64,000 nt of DNA from the NCBI GenBank assembly GCA_019636385.1, contig JAHBXT010000002.1, forward strand, positions 372,001-436,000, read 5' to 3'. This document shows positions 36,518-46,478 of this stretch, piece by piece. The first letter of the stretch is position 1. Each line of letters begins with the position of its first letter. The notes below the pieces were generated by a model. It searched no databases and was not told the origin of the DNA. It worked only from the letters and a program-made list of their open reading frames with translations. A program made the position numbers and the translations under genes. The stretch comes from Pirellulaceae bacterium. GTDB lineage: Bacteria > Planctomycetota > Planctomycetia > Pirellulales > Pirellulaceae.

Positions 36518-38157
36518 CTTCCATCTTTCAGAATTGCCTGAGCGGCGTTTCTGCCGCAGGCTCCCATGACTCCGCCACCGGGATGGCTGGCTGCGCCGCA
36601 TAGATACAGCCCGCGCAAGGGGGTGCGATGGTCGGACCAGCCTGGTACAGGGCGCATCAAATACAGTTGATTCATCGTCATTGCACCTTGAAAAATGTTA
36701 CCGCCGGTCAAACCATAGATGCGCTCAATATCCAGTGGCGACAAGACCTGCATGTGTTCGATGCAGCCCGGGATATTAGGGGCGTATTGGCCTAACAGCT
36801 CGACACATCGCCGACCAAAATCCTCTTTGATGTCGTCCCAAGCTAATCCAGGCTGCAAGCGATAGGGAGCGTACTGCACAAACATCGACAAGATATGTTT
36901 GCCTTCGGGCGCAATCGTGCGGTCGACGCTAGTGGGCATGGTGATCTCCAGAATCGGTTTATCGCTGGGGCGTCCGCACAGAGCGTCGGCATAGGCTTGC
37001 TCAATCCACTGGACCGAATCACAGATATGCATGGTGCCGTGATGTTGAGGCCCTACGCCAGCCTGGTTCAGGCAGGAAAATCGCGGCGGCTCACCAACGG
37101 CAAGATTCACCTTCATCGAAGCTGATGAATAGTCAATGCGCCCGATGGCCGCGCGGAACTCATCGGGCAATTCAACCCCCTGCAGCAGATGGTTGAAGGT
37201 CCAGTTGCAGTCGATACTCGACGCGACAACACGGCAATCAAATGACCGACCATCCGCCAATTCGACTCCGCTGACACCGCTGGAATTGGCATGGATACGG
37301 CTGACCGGTGCGTCGGTCAGAATGTCCACTCCTGTCTGGCGGCAGGTGGCGGCAAGGGCTTCGGCTAGGCCACCCATGCCTCCCTGGATATAACCCCACA
37401 CTCCGCGTGCCCCTCCAGCGGTGCCCATCACATGATGCAGCAAGACATACGCTGTGCCCGGCGATGAGATGGAAGCAAAGGCACCAATGATCGCATCGGT
37501 AGCCAAGGTGGCCCGCACAATGTCCGACTCAAACCAGCGTTCGAGGATCGGCCGCGCGGCACCCGTTAGGATCTCGATGGCTTCGGGTAGTTGTGATCCC
37601 AACTGCTTCAGTGAATGTTGTATGTGGCGAGCCTGATTGAGCTGCTTCAGTCGCTCGAGCCAACCGATGCGCCGCCAACTGGAAGGCAACGGTAACAAGT
37701 CGATAGCGGGTTGCTGTAGAATCGGTTCGATGGCTTCAGCCACTCTTCCCAGCAGCGCTTCGTAGCGTGGGTAGGCCTGGGCATCCTGCGGCGAAAACTT
37801 GCTGATCTGCCGTTGGTTTTCGGCAAAATCTGGTCCGAGCAATAAATAACGTCCGTCTAGTGACGGCGTAAAGGACGACGGATTACGCGGCAAAATCTTG
37901 AGGCCGTTTTCCTTGAGCTTCAGGTCACGAATGATCTTCGGCAGCAGCAGACTGACCACGTAGGACGCAGTGGAAACGCGATAACCGGGCCACAGCGGCT
38001 CGGTGACGCTGCAGCCTCCCAGCACCGAGCGCCGTTCGACAACCAGGACTCGCCAGCCGGCTTTGGCCAGATAGGCCGCCGTCGTCAGTCCATTGTGTCC
38101 ACCTCCAATAACGATCAAGTCGTAGGTACCGCTCAGCTTGGAATTTGAATACTGCAC
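36511..38157 (-). CDS. FAD-dependent oxidoreductase of the CrtI/PYROXD2 type
   Basis: A 548-aa flavoprotein. The Rossmann FAD motif is DLIVIGGGHNGLTTAAYLAKAGWRVLVVERR near residues 12-42, with LGGCSVTEPLWPGYRVSTASY following. C-terminal LYLCGAASHPGGGVMGACGRNAA is the usual FAD-binding end of phytoene-desaturase-like enzymes. The nearest recognisable relatives are PYROXD2-like amine or carotenoid oxidoreductases. The substrate is unknown. It lies 30 bases after the TolC-like gene on the same strand and could be cotranscribed with the efflux genes. The start is GTG. Confidence 0.85.
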   Translation of the reverse strand: MQYSNSKLSGTYDLIVIGGGHNGLTTAAYLAKAGWRVLVVERRSVLGGCSVTEPLWPGYRVSTASYVVSLLLPKIIRDLKLKENGLKILPRNPSSFTPSLDGRYLLLGPDFAENQRQISKFSPQDAQAYPRYEALLGRVAEAIEPILQQPAIDLLPLPSSWRRIGWLERLKQLNQARHIQHSLKQLGSQLPEAIEILTGAARPILERWFESDIVRATLATDAIIGAFASISSPGTAYVLLHHVMGTAGGARGVWGYIQGGMGGLAEALAATCRQTGVDILTDAPVSRIHANSSGVSGVELADGRSFDCRVVASSIDCNWTFNHLLQGVELPDEFRAAIGRIDYSSASMKVNLAVGEPPRFSCLNQAGVGPQHHGTMHICDSVQWIEQAYADALCGRPSDKPILEITMPTSVDRTIAPEGKHILSMFVQYAPYRLQPGLAWDDIKEDFGRRCVELLGQYAPNIPGCIEHMQVLSPLDIERIYGLTGGNIFQGAMTMNQLYLMRPVPGWSDHRTPLRGLYLCGAASHPGGGVMGACGRNAAQAILKDGRG

Positions 38158-38187
38158 GTTGACTTCCTGAAATGCTTGAGCGAGAGT

Positions 38188-40122
38188 TTAACGTAGCCAG
38201 TCTTTGAAGCGCTGAACCATTCCGGGCGATCCGGAGCGCGGACGACGGCTGGATTTGGGAGAGTCTGTTGGAGTGGGAGCTTCCCCGCTACTCTGCCCAT
38301 CTCCCCCTGGCAGTTCGTCATCGTACCCTTCCAGCGGATTTCTTAAATCAAATTGTTGCTCGCTGGGTTGGTCGCCACTGGGATAGCGATCGACAGGGCC
38401 CACGGGAGTCACAGAGCGTGGATAGGCGACCGGTAGAGCGAGCCTGCCCAGCGGTCCGATGGATCCGAAGCGTTCCTCGATGAACGTAATTCCGTGTGAC
38501 TGGAGGATCGTGCCAGTCTCGCGTTCCAGGGCTGCGAGTTCAGAGTTGAATTGCACCAACGCCAGAGCTTCATTGGAAACGGCGTTTCCCCAGTCGACGA
38601 TGGCTTGCAGCAGCACGATAAATTGTTCCAGCGCGTTGCCAATTTCCAACTGTTGGTCGAGATTTGCTTGAGCCGCTTGACGGACCTCTTGGTAACGTCG
38701 GTATTGCGCGTAGAACAGGTCGAGATTCCGCACGTTGATGGCCAGGTTGTGTGAAGCTTGATGGAGTCCTTGTCGCAAGTTGGCTTGATCGCGCTGGATC
38801 AATAATTCTTGTTGCCGCAACAATGCGCGCGAACTGCGAAGGCCAATGGGAACTGAGAAATTAACTCCCAGCGTCCAGTCGTCGAATCCGCTGCCTGCGA
38901 TAGTGTCGCCGTTGGGCATTGTGCCTTCCAATCCGTTCCAGCGATACAGGGCCAAGGCATCCAGACGCGGCAGGGCTTCATTGTTGCGCAACAGGAGCCG
39001 CTGCTGGTCGGCTTCGAGGACCAATTTCAATTCGATGATGTCGGGCCGTTGAATTTCTGCCAATCGCATCAGTTGATCCCAGTCAATCTGCAGTTGTTCA
39101 TCAACGAGGGGCGAGGTAGGAATGATTCGCTGGCCGCTGTAAGGTTCTAGCCCCAACACGTTGCGCAGAGCCGCCTCACGAGCTAGGATATTCGCTTCGG
39201 CCACCAGAAGGATGGCTCGAAAGTTTTCGTAAGCGACTCGTGCCTGCGATAGTTCGCCCAGCCGCGCATCGCCAACTTCGACGCGATCTTCAGCACGTTT
39301 GACGGCGAATTCCAATTGGCGAACCTGCTGCTGCCGCGCCCAAAGTTCGGTGCGCGCTTGAACCAACTGCCAGTAGCCCTGAATGACGCTTTGAACATGC
39401 GTTTGAACGGCATCTTTGAACTGAAAATATGAGCGTTCGGTGTCGATGCGGGCGATGACGATCGGTGCTTGGTTAGCAGCCATCCCGGCTCCCTGTAATA
39501 AAGGCTGCGTCCATTGAACGGCGGGGCTGGAATTGATTTGCGGATTCAGTGGTGCGACAACCCCGGGAAGCCGAGTGCCGGTACCCAGCAATCCAAAGTC
39601 GATGATGCCACCAGTGACGGTTCGCTTGGACAGTCCCATGTTTAAACTGTGGCGATCAAAGCGATTGCCGACGATCAGAGATTCCGTCGGGTCACCCGGG
39701 TCAGGGATGGCACTGGGGGTGTTATTTCGCGACCAACCGTTATTCGCAAACAAGGTCGGGTCGAATCGCCCGCGCGCGGCATCGATGCCGGCGTTGGTGA
39801 TGGCCGTATCGTAGACCGTGCGTCCCGTAGTGTTAGCAGCCACACCAGTCAGAATGCGGACCACGTCCATATTCTGCAGGCTCAGGTTGATTACATCCGA
39901 CAGCGACAGGTACATCGGCTGGGCGTCCCACTGCGGGTCGGCGACGGTGGCTGGTGGCAAAGATGGAGCAATGCTCGCCCGGCACAGTTGAGTGGGCGAA
40001 CGTAACTCTAGGCACCGCTGTTCGGGCAGAATACAGCTCCACGGTTCTTGAGCCGAAACTGTGGAAAGCAAGCAAATTGCTGCTAGCAATACGGTGTTGT
40101 TAAGGCAGAATCGTTTGTTCAT
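38188..40122 (-). CDS. TolC-family outer membrane efflux protein
   Basis: A 644-aa protein from the ATG at 40122, which begins a signal peptide (MNKRFCLNNTVLLAAICLLSTVSA). The frame is open another 71 codons upstream but that would invade the ABC gene. Two long helical hairpins with heptad patterns match TolC/OEP proteins (for example ARTELWARQQQVRQLEFAVKRAEDRVEVGDA and the LDQQLEIGNALEQFIVLLQAI segment). A Pro/Ser/Gly-rich tail of about 100 residues is unusual. It completes a tripartite exporter with the MacA and MacB-like proteins upstream. Confidence 0.87.
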   Translation of the reverse strand: MNKRFCLNNTVLLAAICLLSTVSAQEPWSCILPEQRCLELRSPTQLCRASIAPSLPPATVADPQWDAQPMYLSLSDVINLSLQNMDVVRILTGVAANTTGRTVYDTAITNAGIDAARGRFDPTLFANNGWSRNNTPSAIPDPGDPTESLIVGNRFDRHSLNMGLSKRTVTGGIIDFGLLGTGTRLPGVVAPLNPQINSSPAVQWTQPLLQGAGMAANQAPIVIARIDTERSYFQFKDAVQTHVQSVIQGYWQLVQARTELWARQQQVRQLEFAVKRAEDRVEVGDARLGELSQARVAYENFRAILLVAEANILAREAALRNVLGLEPYSGQRIIPTSPLVDEQLQIDWDQLMRLAEIQRPDIIELKLVLEADQQRLLLRNNEALPRLDALALYRWNGLEGTMPNGDTIAGSGFDDWTLGVNFSVPIGLRSSRALLRQQELLIQRDQANLRQGLHQASHNLAINVRNLDLFYAQYRRYQEVRQAAQANLDQQLEIGNALEQFIVLLQAIVDWGNAVSNEALALVQFNSELAALERETGTILQSHGITFIEERFGSIGPLGRLALPVAYPRSVTPVGPVDRYPSGDQPSEQQFDLRNPLEGYDDELPGGDGQSSGEAPTPTDSPKSSRRPRSGSPGMVQRFKDWLR

Positions 40123-40228
40123 GCAGGGGGTTATCGAGCGCTCATGCCTGGCGATCGAGTCAATCACGATTTGCCAGTTAAAGCACTCGACCGGTTCCTG
40201 CCACAGGTGCCGGATATAACGAACATGA

Positions 40229-40996
40229 CTAGGCCTCGCCGGTTGGCTTGTGCGCTGCGCCAGGTTCGTCGGCAAAAGTTTCGTGTTGCAGTGCCGACAT
40301 AGCGCGTTGAAAATCCTGCGTGTCTTCGACGACATAGCCGTCGCGCAGCACGATCATCCGATTGGCATTGCGAGCCACCGCCGGATCGTGCGTGACCAGA
40401 ATAACCGTCAAACCTTGTTGTTGGTTCAATTGACGAAACAGGGCAATCACCTCGCGGCTCGTCTTTGAGTCCAGGTTGCCTGTCGGCTCATCGCCCATCA
40501 GCACGGATGGGCTATTAGCCAAAGCGCGCGCAATGGCGACCCGTTGTTGCTGACCGCCAGAAAGTTGGCTTGAATGGTGGTGGATTCTATCGCCCAAGCC
40601 AACCTTGGTCAGCAATTCGATGGCGGTGCTGTGGCGTTGGCGACCGGTCAGGCCTTTCTTGTACATCAGCGGCAGTTCAACGTTTTCTAAAGCTGAAGTG
40701 CGGTTGAGCAAATTAAAGTTCTGAAACACGAAACCCAGTTGTCGATTGCGGATTTCCGCGCGCTGATCGCGTGACATGATGACGATCTCTTGACCATCGA
40801 GCAGATAGCTGCCTTCGGTTGGCCGGTCTAGGCAGCCAAGTGTATTCATCAGTGTGCTTTTGCCGGATCCGCTAGGACCGATCAGGGCTACGAACTCACC
40901 GCGATCGATGTTCAGTGTTACATTGCGTAGTGCGTGTACCTGGACTTCGCCCAGGTCATAAGAACGTCCCACATCGCGCAGTTCAATCAGCGGCAT
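40229..40996 (-). CDS. MacB/LolD-type ABC transporter ATPase
   Basis: A 255-aa ATP-binding subunit. Walker A GPSGSGKST, Q-loop FVFQNFNLLNR, signature LSGGQQQR, Walker B VLMGDEPTGNLDS and the H-loop VTHDP are all intact. It is a separate polypeptide, with the permease encoded 17 bases upstream, unlike fused E. coli MacB. It powers export through the TolC-like channel. Confidence 0.93.
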   Translation of the reverse strand: MPLIELRDVGRSYDLGEVQVHALRNVTLNIDRGEFVALIGPSGSGKSTLMNTLGCLDRPTEGSYLLDGQEIVIMSRDQRAEIRNRQLGFVFQNFNLLNRTSALENVELPLMYKKGLTGRQRHSTAIELLTKVGLGDRIHHHSSQLSGGQQQRVAIARALANSPSVLMGDEPTGNLDSKTSREVIALFRQLNQQQGLTVILVTHDPAVARNANRMIVLRDGYVVEDTQDFQRAMSALQHETFADEPGAAHKPTGEA

Positions 40997-41013
40997 TTGG
41001 TAGTCTCGGGGGG

Positions 41014-42255
41014 CTATTCGTAGCGCAGGGCTTCGATCGGATCCAATCGGCTGGCTCGGCGAGCCGGGTAAAAGCCGAAAAACACGCCCACTGCCGCGGC
41101 AAACAGCATAGCGATCACGGCGGCCTGTGCCGAAATGATTACCGGCCAGTCCTCGCCTACCGTAAAGCGATTGATAATCATCGTTGTGCCGATCGAAGCA
41201 CTCGTGCCTAGCAGTACGCCAATCAATCCGCCGATGGAACTGAGCACGACCGCTTCGACCAGGAATTGTCGCAGTATATCGCCACCGCGTGCGCCCACGG
41301 CCATGCGTATGCCGATCTCTTTGGTACGCTCGGTAACGGACACCAGCATAATATTCATGATACCCACACCACCCACCAACAGAGAAATGCCGGCGATGGC
41401 TGACAGCAGCAGCGTCATCGTCCCAGTAATCACGCCCAGCGTTTGAGCGATTTCCGTTGTGTTCTGCACCCGGAAGTCGGCCGGCTTGCCCAGAGTGATT
41501 GAATGCCGCTCGAATAGCAACTGTTCAACCTGGCTGGTGGCCTCGGCCATACGCGAGGGCGACGAGGCGGAAAGCATAATCGCGTTGACATCATCGAAAT
41601 TCGACCCTTGCAGTCGCTTGCGGACGGTTGTGTAGGGCATCAACACAACATTGTCTTTATCATTGCCCACCATATCTACGCCCTTTTTCTCTAAGACGCC
41701 GATGACCCGGAACGGGATATTGCGGACGCGAATCATTCGATCCAGAGGATTGGCGGTTTGAAACAGTTTAGTCACCACCGTATGGCCAATGACACACACT
41801 TTGGCGTTGGCTTTGATATCGTCTTCAGTGAAAAAGCCACCGGCTGCAATTGGCCAGTTTCTAACCGTCAAATAGTCGGCACCTACGCCGAACATTTCAT
41901 TGGGGCTCCAATTGGCATTGCCGTAGATGACTTGACCCATGGTGGTGACCAGCGGCGACGAAGCCAGAACATCGTCGCACTGAAGTGCAATCTCGCGACT
42001 ATCGGCGGCGGTCAGCGTCACGGTGGCAGATTGCCGAACGCCGCCGCGTCGCTGGAATTCTGGCATGACCACAATCACGTTGGTACCCAGCGCCTCAAAC
42101 TGCCCCTGCACCAGTGCGCTGGCACTTTGGCCAATTGAAACCATGGTGGTGACCGCAGCAATACCGATGACTACTCCCAGCACAGTCAAGCTGGCACGCA
42201 GCTTGTTTTTTCGGAGTGCTCGAAGAGCGATGCGGAAGGTATCCCAAAACGACAT
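41014..42255 (-). CDS. MacB-type ABC permease
   Basis: A 413-aa membrane protein with the MacB layout. One N-terminal helix (SLTVLGVVIGIAAVTTMVSIGQ) is followed by a large periplasmic domain (residues about 50-270) and three C-terminal helices (LLLSAIAGISLLVGGVGIMNIMLVSV, then two more). ERTKEIGIRMAVGARGGDIL is the FtsX-family motif. I prefer the ATG at 42255 to the frame start at 42300. Confidence 0.92.
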   Translation of the reverse strand: MSFWDTFRIALRALRKNKLRASLTVLGVVIGIAAVTTMVSIGQSASALVQGQFEALGTNVIVVMPEFQRRGGVRQSATVTLTAADSREIALQCDDVLASSPLVTTMGQVIYGNANWSPNEMFGVGADYLTVRNWPIAAGGFFTEDDIKANAKVCVIGHTVVTKLFQTANPLDRMIRVRNIPFRVIGVLEKKGVDMVGNDKDNVVLMPYTTVRKRLQGSNFDDVNAIMLSASSPSRMAEATSQVEQLLFERHSITLGKPADFRVQNTTEIAQTLGVITGTMTLLLSAIAGISLLVGGVGIMNIMLVSVTERTKEIGIRMAVGARGGDILRQFLVEAVVLSSIGGLIGVLLGTSASIGTTMIINRFTVGEDWPVIISAQAAVIAMLFAAAVGVFFGFYPARRASRLDPIEALRYE

Positions 42256-42310
42256 CCAGACAACTTTCCTGAGAATACTTTGGCCCAGTGCGATTAGCAA
42301 ACTTGTACGG

Positions 42311-43591
42311 TCACGTCGGCTTTTTGATGCCTGTCACCAGCGGTGTGCCTTCCTGGACGTCGCCGGAAGTGACCACAGTATAGCGGCTGTCGGAAAATCC
42401 AACTTGGACTTCAATGGCCTGCAGGATTCCATCACGCTCAACCCATACGTGACGTCGGCTATCCTTCTGCTGCGATTCAGCCTTTTCTTGGGCCGAAAGC
42501 GTAGGCGGCTCTTGGTTGGCCTCTTCGGAACGCTCCGATCGCCGCCGACCAGCCCACTGAGAGCCGTCGAGCAACTTGCGATCTTGCTGGCGAACCAATC
42601 GCGGATTCTCCGGATAGTATCGCAAGGCAGCGTTGGGAATCTTCAGGACGTTGTCTTGCGAATCGACTTCGAATGAAATCTGAGCTGTCATACTTGGCAA
42701 CAGTTTGAGTTCGGGGTTAGCTGCCGACACGACCACGGGATAGGTAATGACGTTTTGCACCTCGGTGGCACTGAAGCGAATCTGTTCGATAGTGCCTTGA
42801 AATAGTTCGCCCGGATAGGCGTCGACGTTAAACGTAACAGGCAGTTTCAGTTCAGCAGCTTGGCGAATCAAACCGATATCGGATTCATCTACCGACGCGT
42901 ACACAAATAGTTTTTCGCGCAGATCTGGAGCGACAATAAACAGTACTGGGGTCTGAAACTGCGATGCCAAAGTCTGCCCAGGATCGATCTTGCGTTCCAA
43001 AATGACACCGTCAACCGGAGAGGTGATATCACAGTAGTCGAGATTAGTTTGGGAGTTTTTCAGCTGCGCTTCGGCCTGCTTGACAGAAGCTTCGGCAACC
43101 TTCAGCGATGCCTCCAGTGCGTTAAATTCTGCTCGCAACGCATCGAACTCGCGGTCCGATAGGTATTTTTGATTCTTCTCTCGCAGTCGCTCACCGCGCT
43201 GTAAATTGTTTTTTGCCAATAGCAATTGAGCTTGAACTCGATTGACCTCGGCTTGGCGTGTGATCAGTAAAGCTTGGTCACGGTCGACTGCGGCCTGATA
43301 GAGCATGGGATCGACCTTGGCCAGCATGTCTCCCTTCTTCACCTCGTGATTAAAATCGACGTATAACTCCGTGATCGGACCTGAAACGAACGCACCCACG
43401 GAAACTTTAAGCACCGGCTCAATCTTGCCAGTAGAAGTAATCACGCGCCGGGCGTCTCCGCGAATGATCTGGGAGGTTTCGAATTGCGGGCGATTGCGCT
43501 CACGCCAATAGTTCATAGTAGGGCTATATCCTGCCCAGCCAATTCCAGCTAGCACGAGCAGTCCAATCAACAATTTTACAAGAAGCCGCAT
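42311..43591 (-). CDS. MacA-type periplasmic adaptor (HlyD/RND family)
   Basis: A 426-aa membrane fusion protein. An N-terminal helix (residues 4-21) anchors it. The lipoyl half-motifs are TGKIEPVLKVSVGAFVSGPI and YCDITSPVDGVILERKIDPGQTL. A long coiled coil (about residues 105-190) sits between them. The C-terminus carries a Glu/Arg-rich insertion. It starts the macA-macB(permease)-ATPase-tolC operon, which probably exports a toxic compound, peptide or lipid. Confidence 0.92.
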   Translation of the reverse strand: MRLLVKLLIGLLVLAGIGWAGYSPTMNYWRERNRPQFETSQIIRGDARRVITSTGKIEPVLKVSVGAFVSGPITELYVDFNHEVKKGDMLAKVDPMLYQAAVDRDQALLITRQAEVNRVQAQLLLAKNNLQRGERLREKNQKYLSDREFDALRAEFNALEASLKVAEASVKQAEAQLKNSQTNLDYCDITSPVDGVILERKIDPGQTLASQFQTPVLFIVAPDLREKLFVYASVDESDIGLIRQAAELKLPVTFNVDAYPGELFQGTIEQIRFSATEVQNVITYPVVVSAANPELKLLPSMTAQISFEVDSQDNVLKIPNAALRYYPENPRLVRQQDRKLLDGSQWAGRRRSERSEEANQEPPTLSAQEKAESQQKDSRRHVWVERDGILQAIEVQVGFSDSRYTVVTSGDVQEGTPLVTGIKKPT

Positions 43592-43706
43592 GAGTTAAGG
43601 TTCTAGTGGCTGAATTGAATGGGGGTGATCGGTGTCTGGTTAAAACTACTCATTCTGATTGACGGCACCGTAGAAGTCTATCGTCGCGACGCTAAATTAG
43701 ACGCCT

Positions 43707-44519
43707 ATGAGCACCAAGGATTCAGCCAATTCGGACTCGAGAGTAACTCGCCACCAGACTTTGGTATTTGGCCATCGAGGGGCTTCGCGGGATGCGCCAG
43801 AGAATACGCTGGCGGCATTCCGTCTGGCTTGGCAACAGTCAGCAGATGGTGTTGAAGGTGATTTCCATTTTACTGCAGACGGCCAGATCGTATGCATTCA
43901 CGACTATGATACGCAGCGCACAGGTGGGCGTTCATTAATCGTTGCGGAATCTAGTTTGGCAGAACTGCGGGACTTGGAATATGGCAGTTGGAAGGCCGCT
44001 CGATTTCACGGCGAAAGGTTGCCGTTACTGAGCGACATCATGCGCGAATTGCCGAAGGATCGTTGGCTGGTCATGGAACTGAAGACTGGTCCTGACATCG
44101 TACCCTTATTAAAGGCTGTGCTGCAAGCTGAGGATCTCCCCGCTGATCGCTTGTTGGTCATTGCCTTTGACGAGCAGACCGTCCAACTTTCGAAACGCCT
44201 GTTGCCTAATGTTGCTGCACATTGGCTGACAGATTATCGGTTCGATGAGACGAGCGGACAGTGGCATCCGACTGCCGATGAGGTCATATCCACCCTTAGT
44301 CGTTGTGGGGCGGATGGACTGGGTTCGGAGCATCGCCCCAATGTGGTGACTGACCGGTTTGTCGGAAAACTGCGCGCCGCCGGGATCGACCAGTTCCATA
44401 TTTGGACTGTGGATGAACCGGACTGGGCACGTTATTACCGAGACCTTGGGGCGTTTGCTATCACATCCAACTGTCCAGGCGATTTGCGGCAGGCTCTGGC
44501 AGAGCCGGCCAGTCAATAG
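43707..44519 (+). CDS. Glycerophosphodiester phosphodiesterase family protein
   Basis: A 270-aa GDPD. Catalytic motifs are FGHRGASRDAPENTL, the metal-site region DGVEGDFHFTADGQIVCIHD and LVMELK. The second motif reads EGD where ELD is usual, but the metal-binding Glu and Asp are kept. DQFHIWTVDEPDWARYYRDLGAFAITSNCP is the usual end. There is no signal peptide, so it is probably cytoplasmic. It cleaves glycerophosphodiesters to glycerol-3-phosphate and an alcohol. Confidence 0.9.
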   Translation: MSTKDSANSDSRVTRHQTLVFGHRGASRDAPENTLAAFRLAWQQSADGVEGDFHFTADGQIVCIHDYDTQRTGGRSLIVAESSLAELRDLEYGSWKAARFHGERLPLLSDIMRELPKDRWLVMELKTGPDIVPLLKAVLQAEDLPADRLLVIAFDEQTVQLSKRLLPNVAAHWLTDYRFDETSGQWHPTADEVISTLSRCGADGLGSEHRPNVVTDRFVGKLRAAGIDQFHIWTVDEPDWARYYRDLGAFAITSNCPGDLRQALAEPASQ

Positions 44520-44549
44520 TTGCACGATTGGGGCTGATTGAGCTACAAT
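44520..44549 (+). promoter_or_regulatory. Sigma70-like promoter of the sigma-factor operon
   Basis: TTGCAC (44520-44525) and TACAAT (44544-44549) are 18 bases apart and begin at the base after the GDPD stop. The leader to the sigma gene would be about 160 bases. Confidence 0.45.
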
Positions 44550-44715
44550 TGGGCTTGGGCTATCGGTCGGCCCTGTTTGAGCTAAATCTGGCCATTCATT
44601 CGATTTACTCCTTTGGCACAGCATCATGCCCAGCGCACGGAAAGTACTCAGTCGCTCTAGGGATCAGAGTTCAACTGCTCTCACTTCTGCTAAATCCCCC
44701 TTGGGTTTGGTCAAC

Positions 44716-45309
44716 ATGAGCGACGAACAACTCATGGAGCGGTTTATACGGCAACAGGACCGCGACTGTTTTGAAGTCCTGATGCGTCGCTATCAGTTTG
44801 AAGTCTACAACTATTTGCGGCGCTATCTTGGCAACGACCATTACGCTGAAGACGCATTCCAAGCAACCTTCCTGCGAGTCTTTTTGCGTGGACAGCAGTT
44901 CGATGTGACTCGACGATTCCGCCCCTGGTTGTATGGCATCGCCACCCACCAGGCGATCGACTTCCAACGCAGTAATCAGTCGGCTCGGCGGATGTTGAGC
45001 CTGGACAGTTCCCTTAGCTCGCATTTGGACGGTATATCCGACATCGCTAGCCAGCTTGCCGACCATCGTGAACCGAGTGGACGCGAGGCAGACCTTCTGG
45101 AGCAACGCGAGCAGATTCGGGCGGTGCTGGATGAGTTGGGCGAACCAGGAAAGAGTGCCGTAGAGTTGGTGTATTTGCGAGGCATGGCCTATCGCGATGC
45201 TGCCCAAACGCTAAACGTACCGGTTGGTACCATCAAAAGTCGCATTCATGCCGCCGTACGAAAACTTGCAGCCATTTGGCAACGTAGATACAGGAAGCCG
45301 AGCAAATGA
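44716..45309 (+). CDS. ECF-type RNA polymerase sigma factor
   Basis: A 197-aa ECF sigma factor. Region 2 is seen in DEQLMERFIRQQDRDCFEVLMRRY and DHYAEDAFQATFLRVF, followed by RPWLYGIATHQAIDF. Region 4 is a helix-turn-helix (GMAYRDAAQTLNVPVGTIKSRIHAAVRKL). The ATG at 44716 starts the conserved fold; the frame is open back to 44626. An anti-sigma-like gene follows after 57 bases. Confidence 0.92.
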   Translation: MSDEQLMERFIRQQDRDCFEVLMRRYQFEVYNYLRRYLGNDHYAEDAFQATFLRVFLRGQQFDVTRRFRPWLYGIATHQAIDFQRSNQSARRMLSLDSSLSSHLDGISDIASQLADHREPSGREADLLEQREQIRAVLDELGEPGKSAVELVYLRGMAYRDAAQTLNVPVGTIKSRIHAAVRKLAAIWQRRYRKPSK

Positions 45310-45366
45310 TTGCGGCGCGTCAGATTGAAGCTTGCAAGTTTCATCGTTAATTGCGGAAGCAAGTCG

Positions 45367-46434
45367 ATGTATTTTTCCGATGATCAGCTCATTTCTTTTC
45401 TGCTTGGAGACGCGGACGAAGTCCTGGTTCAGCAGATTCGGCAGCAGGCGGCCATCGATCGCCAACTGGCCGACAGGATCGGTCATTATCGATCGGTACT
45501 GAGTCATTTGGATCGATCCGACGAATTTTTTGAACCACCTGCCGGATTGGTGGATGCTACGCTCCAGCGATTACGCATGCAGCTGTCGAGCCAGATTCCG
45601 TCTGAGCCGGCTACTGATTCTGGAGCCAAACGCCAGCAACCTGCCAATTGTGAGCGATCGTCGACGGCGAGTTGGGGAGATCGCAATAAATGGTCCGATT
45701 CGATCGCCCTAACGTTCAGCGTTACGGCCATTTGTTGTCTGGTACTGCCAAGCATCGTCTCGGCGCGATTCCAGGCGCGGCGGGCTCAGTGCGCCGAAAA
45801 CCTTCGACTTAGCGGTACAGCGCTGATTGCTTTTGCGATACGGAACGAAAACCGCCGATTTCCTGCAGTGGCCAGTAGCGGTCCTCAGGCGTTTTCGGGG
45901 ATTTATGCTGTTCACCTTGCTGACTCGCAACTGCTGGATTCCACCAGCCAGTTGCAGTGCAGTAGTTTGTTGGGGCTAAAGCAGCCGATGACAACCTACC
46001 TGTCGAAATTGCCGACGCTTGACCAGGTGTGCGCGGCGTCGCAAGCACATTGGTTGCAGTGGACGAAAATCTTGGGAGGTGACTATGCATACAATTTGGG
46101 CGTTCATGAAAACGGACGGTTGGTGCCTCCACGTAACGACGGCCGAAGTTATTTCGCTGTACTGTCCGATGCGCCGGAAATCCTGGACAAGGGCTTTTCT
46201 ATAGTGTCGCACGATGGTCGTGGCAGTAACTTACTGTACGATGATGGCCACGTGAGCTTTGTAGTTAGTGAGCGACTGCTGGATGGAGATCACAGCTCCG
46301 ATCATCCGTTTCATAACCGTAGTGGGCAATTGGAAGCCGGCGTTGATCAAGGCGATGCTTCGCTGGCTCCAAGCCCATATGCCCCGCTGGGTTCCAATCT
46401 GCGGTTGGCGACGTTCGCCCCCGCTGGGAACTAG
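45367..46434 (+). CDS. Anti-sigma-like membrane protein with pseudopilin-like domain
   Basis: A 355-aa protein. The first 75 residues (MYFSDDQLISFLLGDADEVLVQQIRQQ) resemble the cytoplasmic start of planctomycete anti-sigma factors. A hydrophobic helix (IALTFSVTAICCLVLPSIVSA) comes next, followed at once by ARFQARRAQCAENLRLSGTALIAFA, the pattern after the helix in DUF1559/prepilin-like proteins. SNLLYDDGHVSFV near the end matches the usual late DUF1559 motif. It probably holds the ECF sigma factor at the membrane and senses something outside. Confidence 0.7.
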   Translation: MYFSDDQLISFLLGDADEVLVQQIRQQAAIDRQLADRIGHYRSVLSHLDRSDEFFEPPAGLVDATLQRLRMQLSSQIPSEPATDSGAKRQQPANCERSSTASWGDRNKWSDSIALTFSVTAICCLVLPSIVSARFQARRAQCAENLRLSGTALIAFAIRNENRRFPAVASSGPQAFSGIYAVHLADSQLLDSTSQLQCSSLLGLKQPMTTYLSKLPTLDQVCAASQAHWLQWTKILGGDYAYNLGVHENGRLVPPRNDGRSYFAVLSDAPEILDKGFSIVSHDGRGSNLLYDDGHVSFVVSERLLDGDHSSDHPFHNRSGQLEAGVDQGDASLAPSPYAPLGSNLRLATFAPAGN

Positions 46435-46478
46435 CGCCGACCGTTCGTTTTCTTGGCACCCATGGTTGGACTTTAGAA

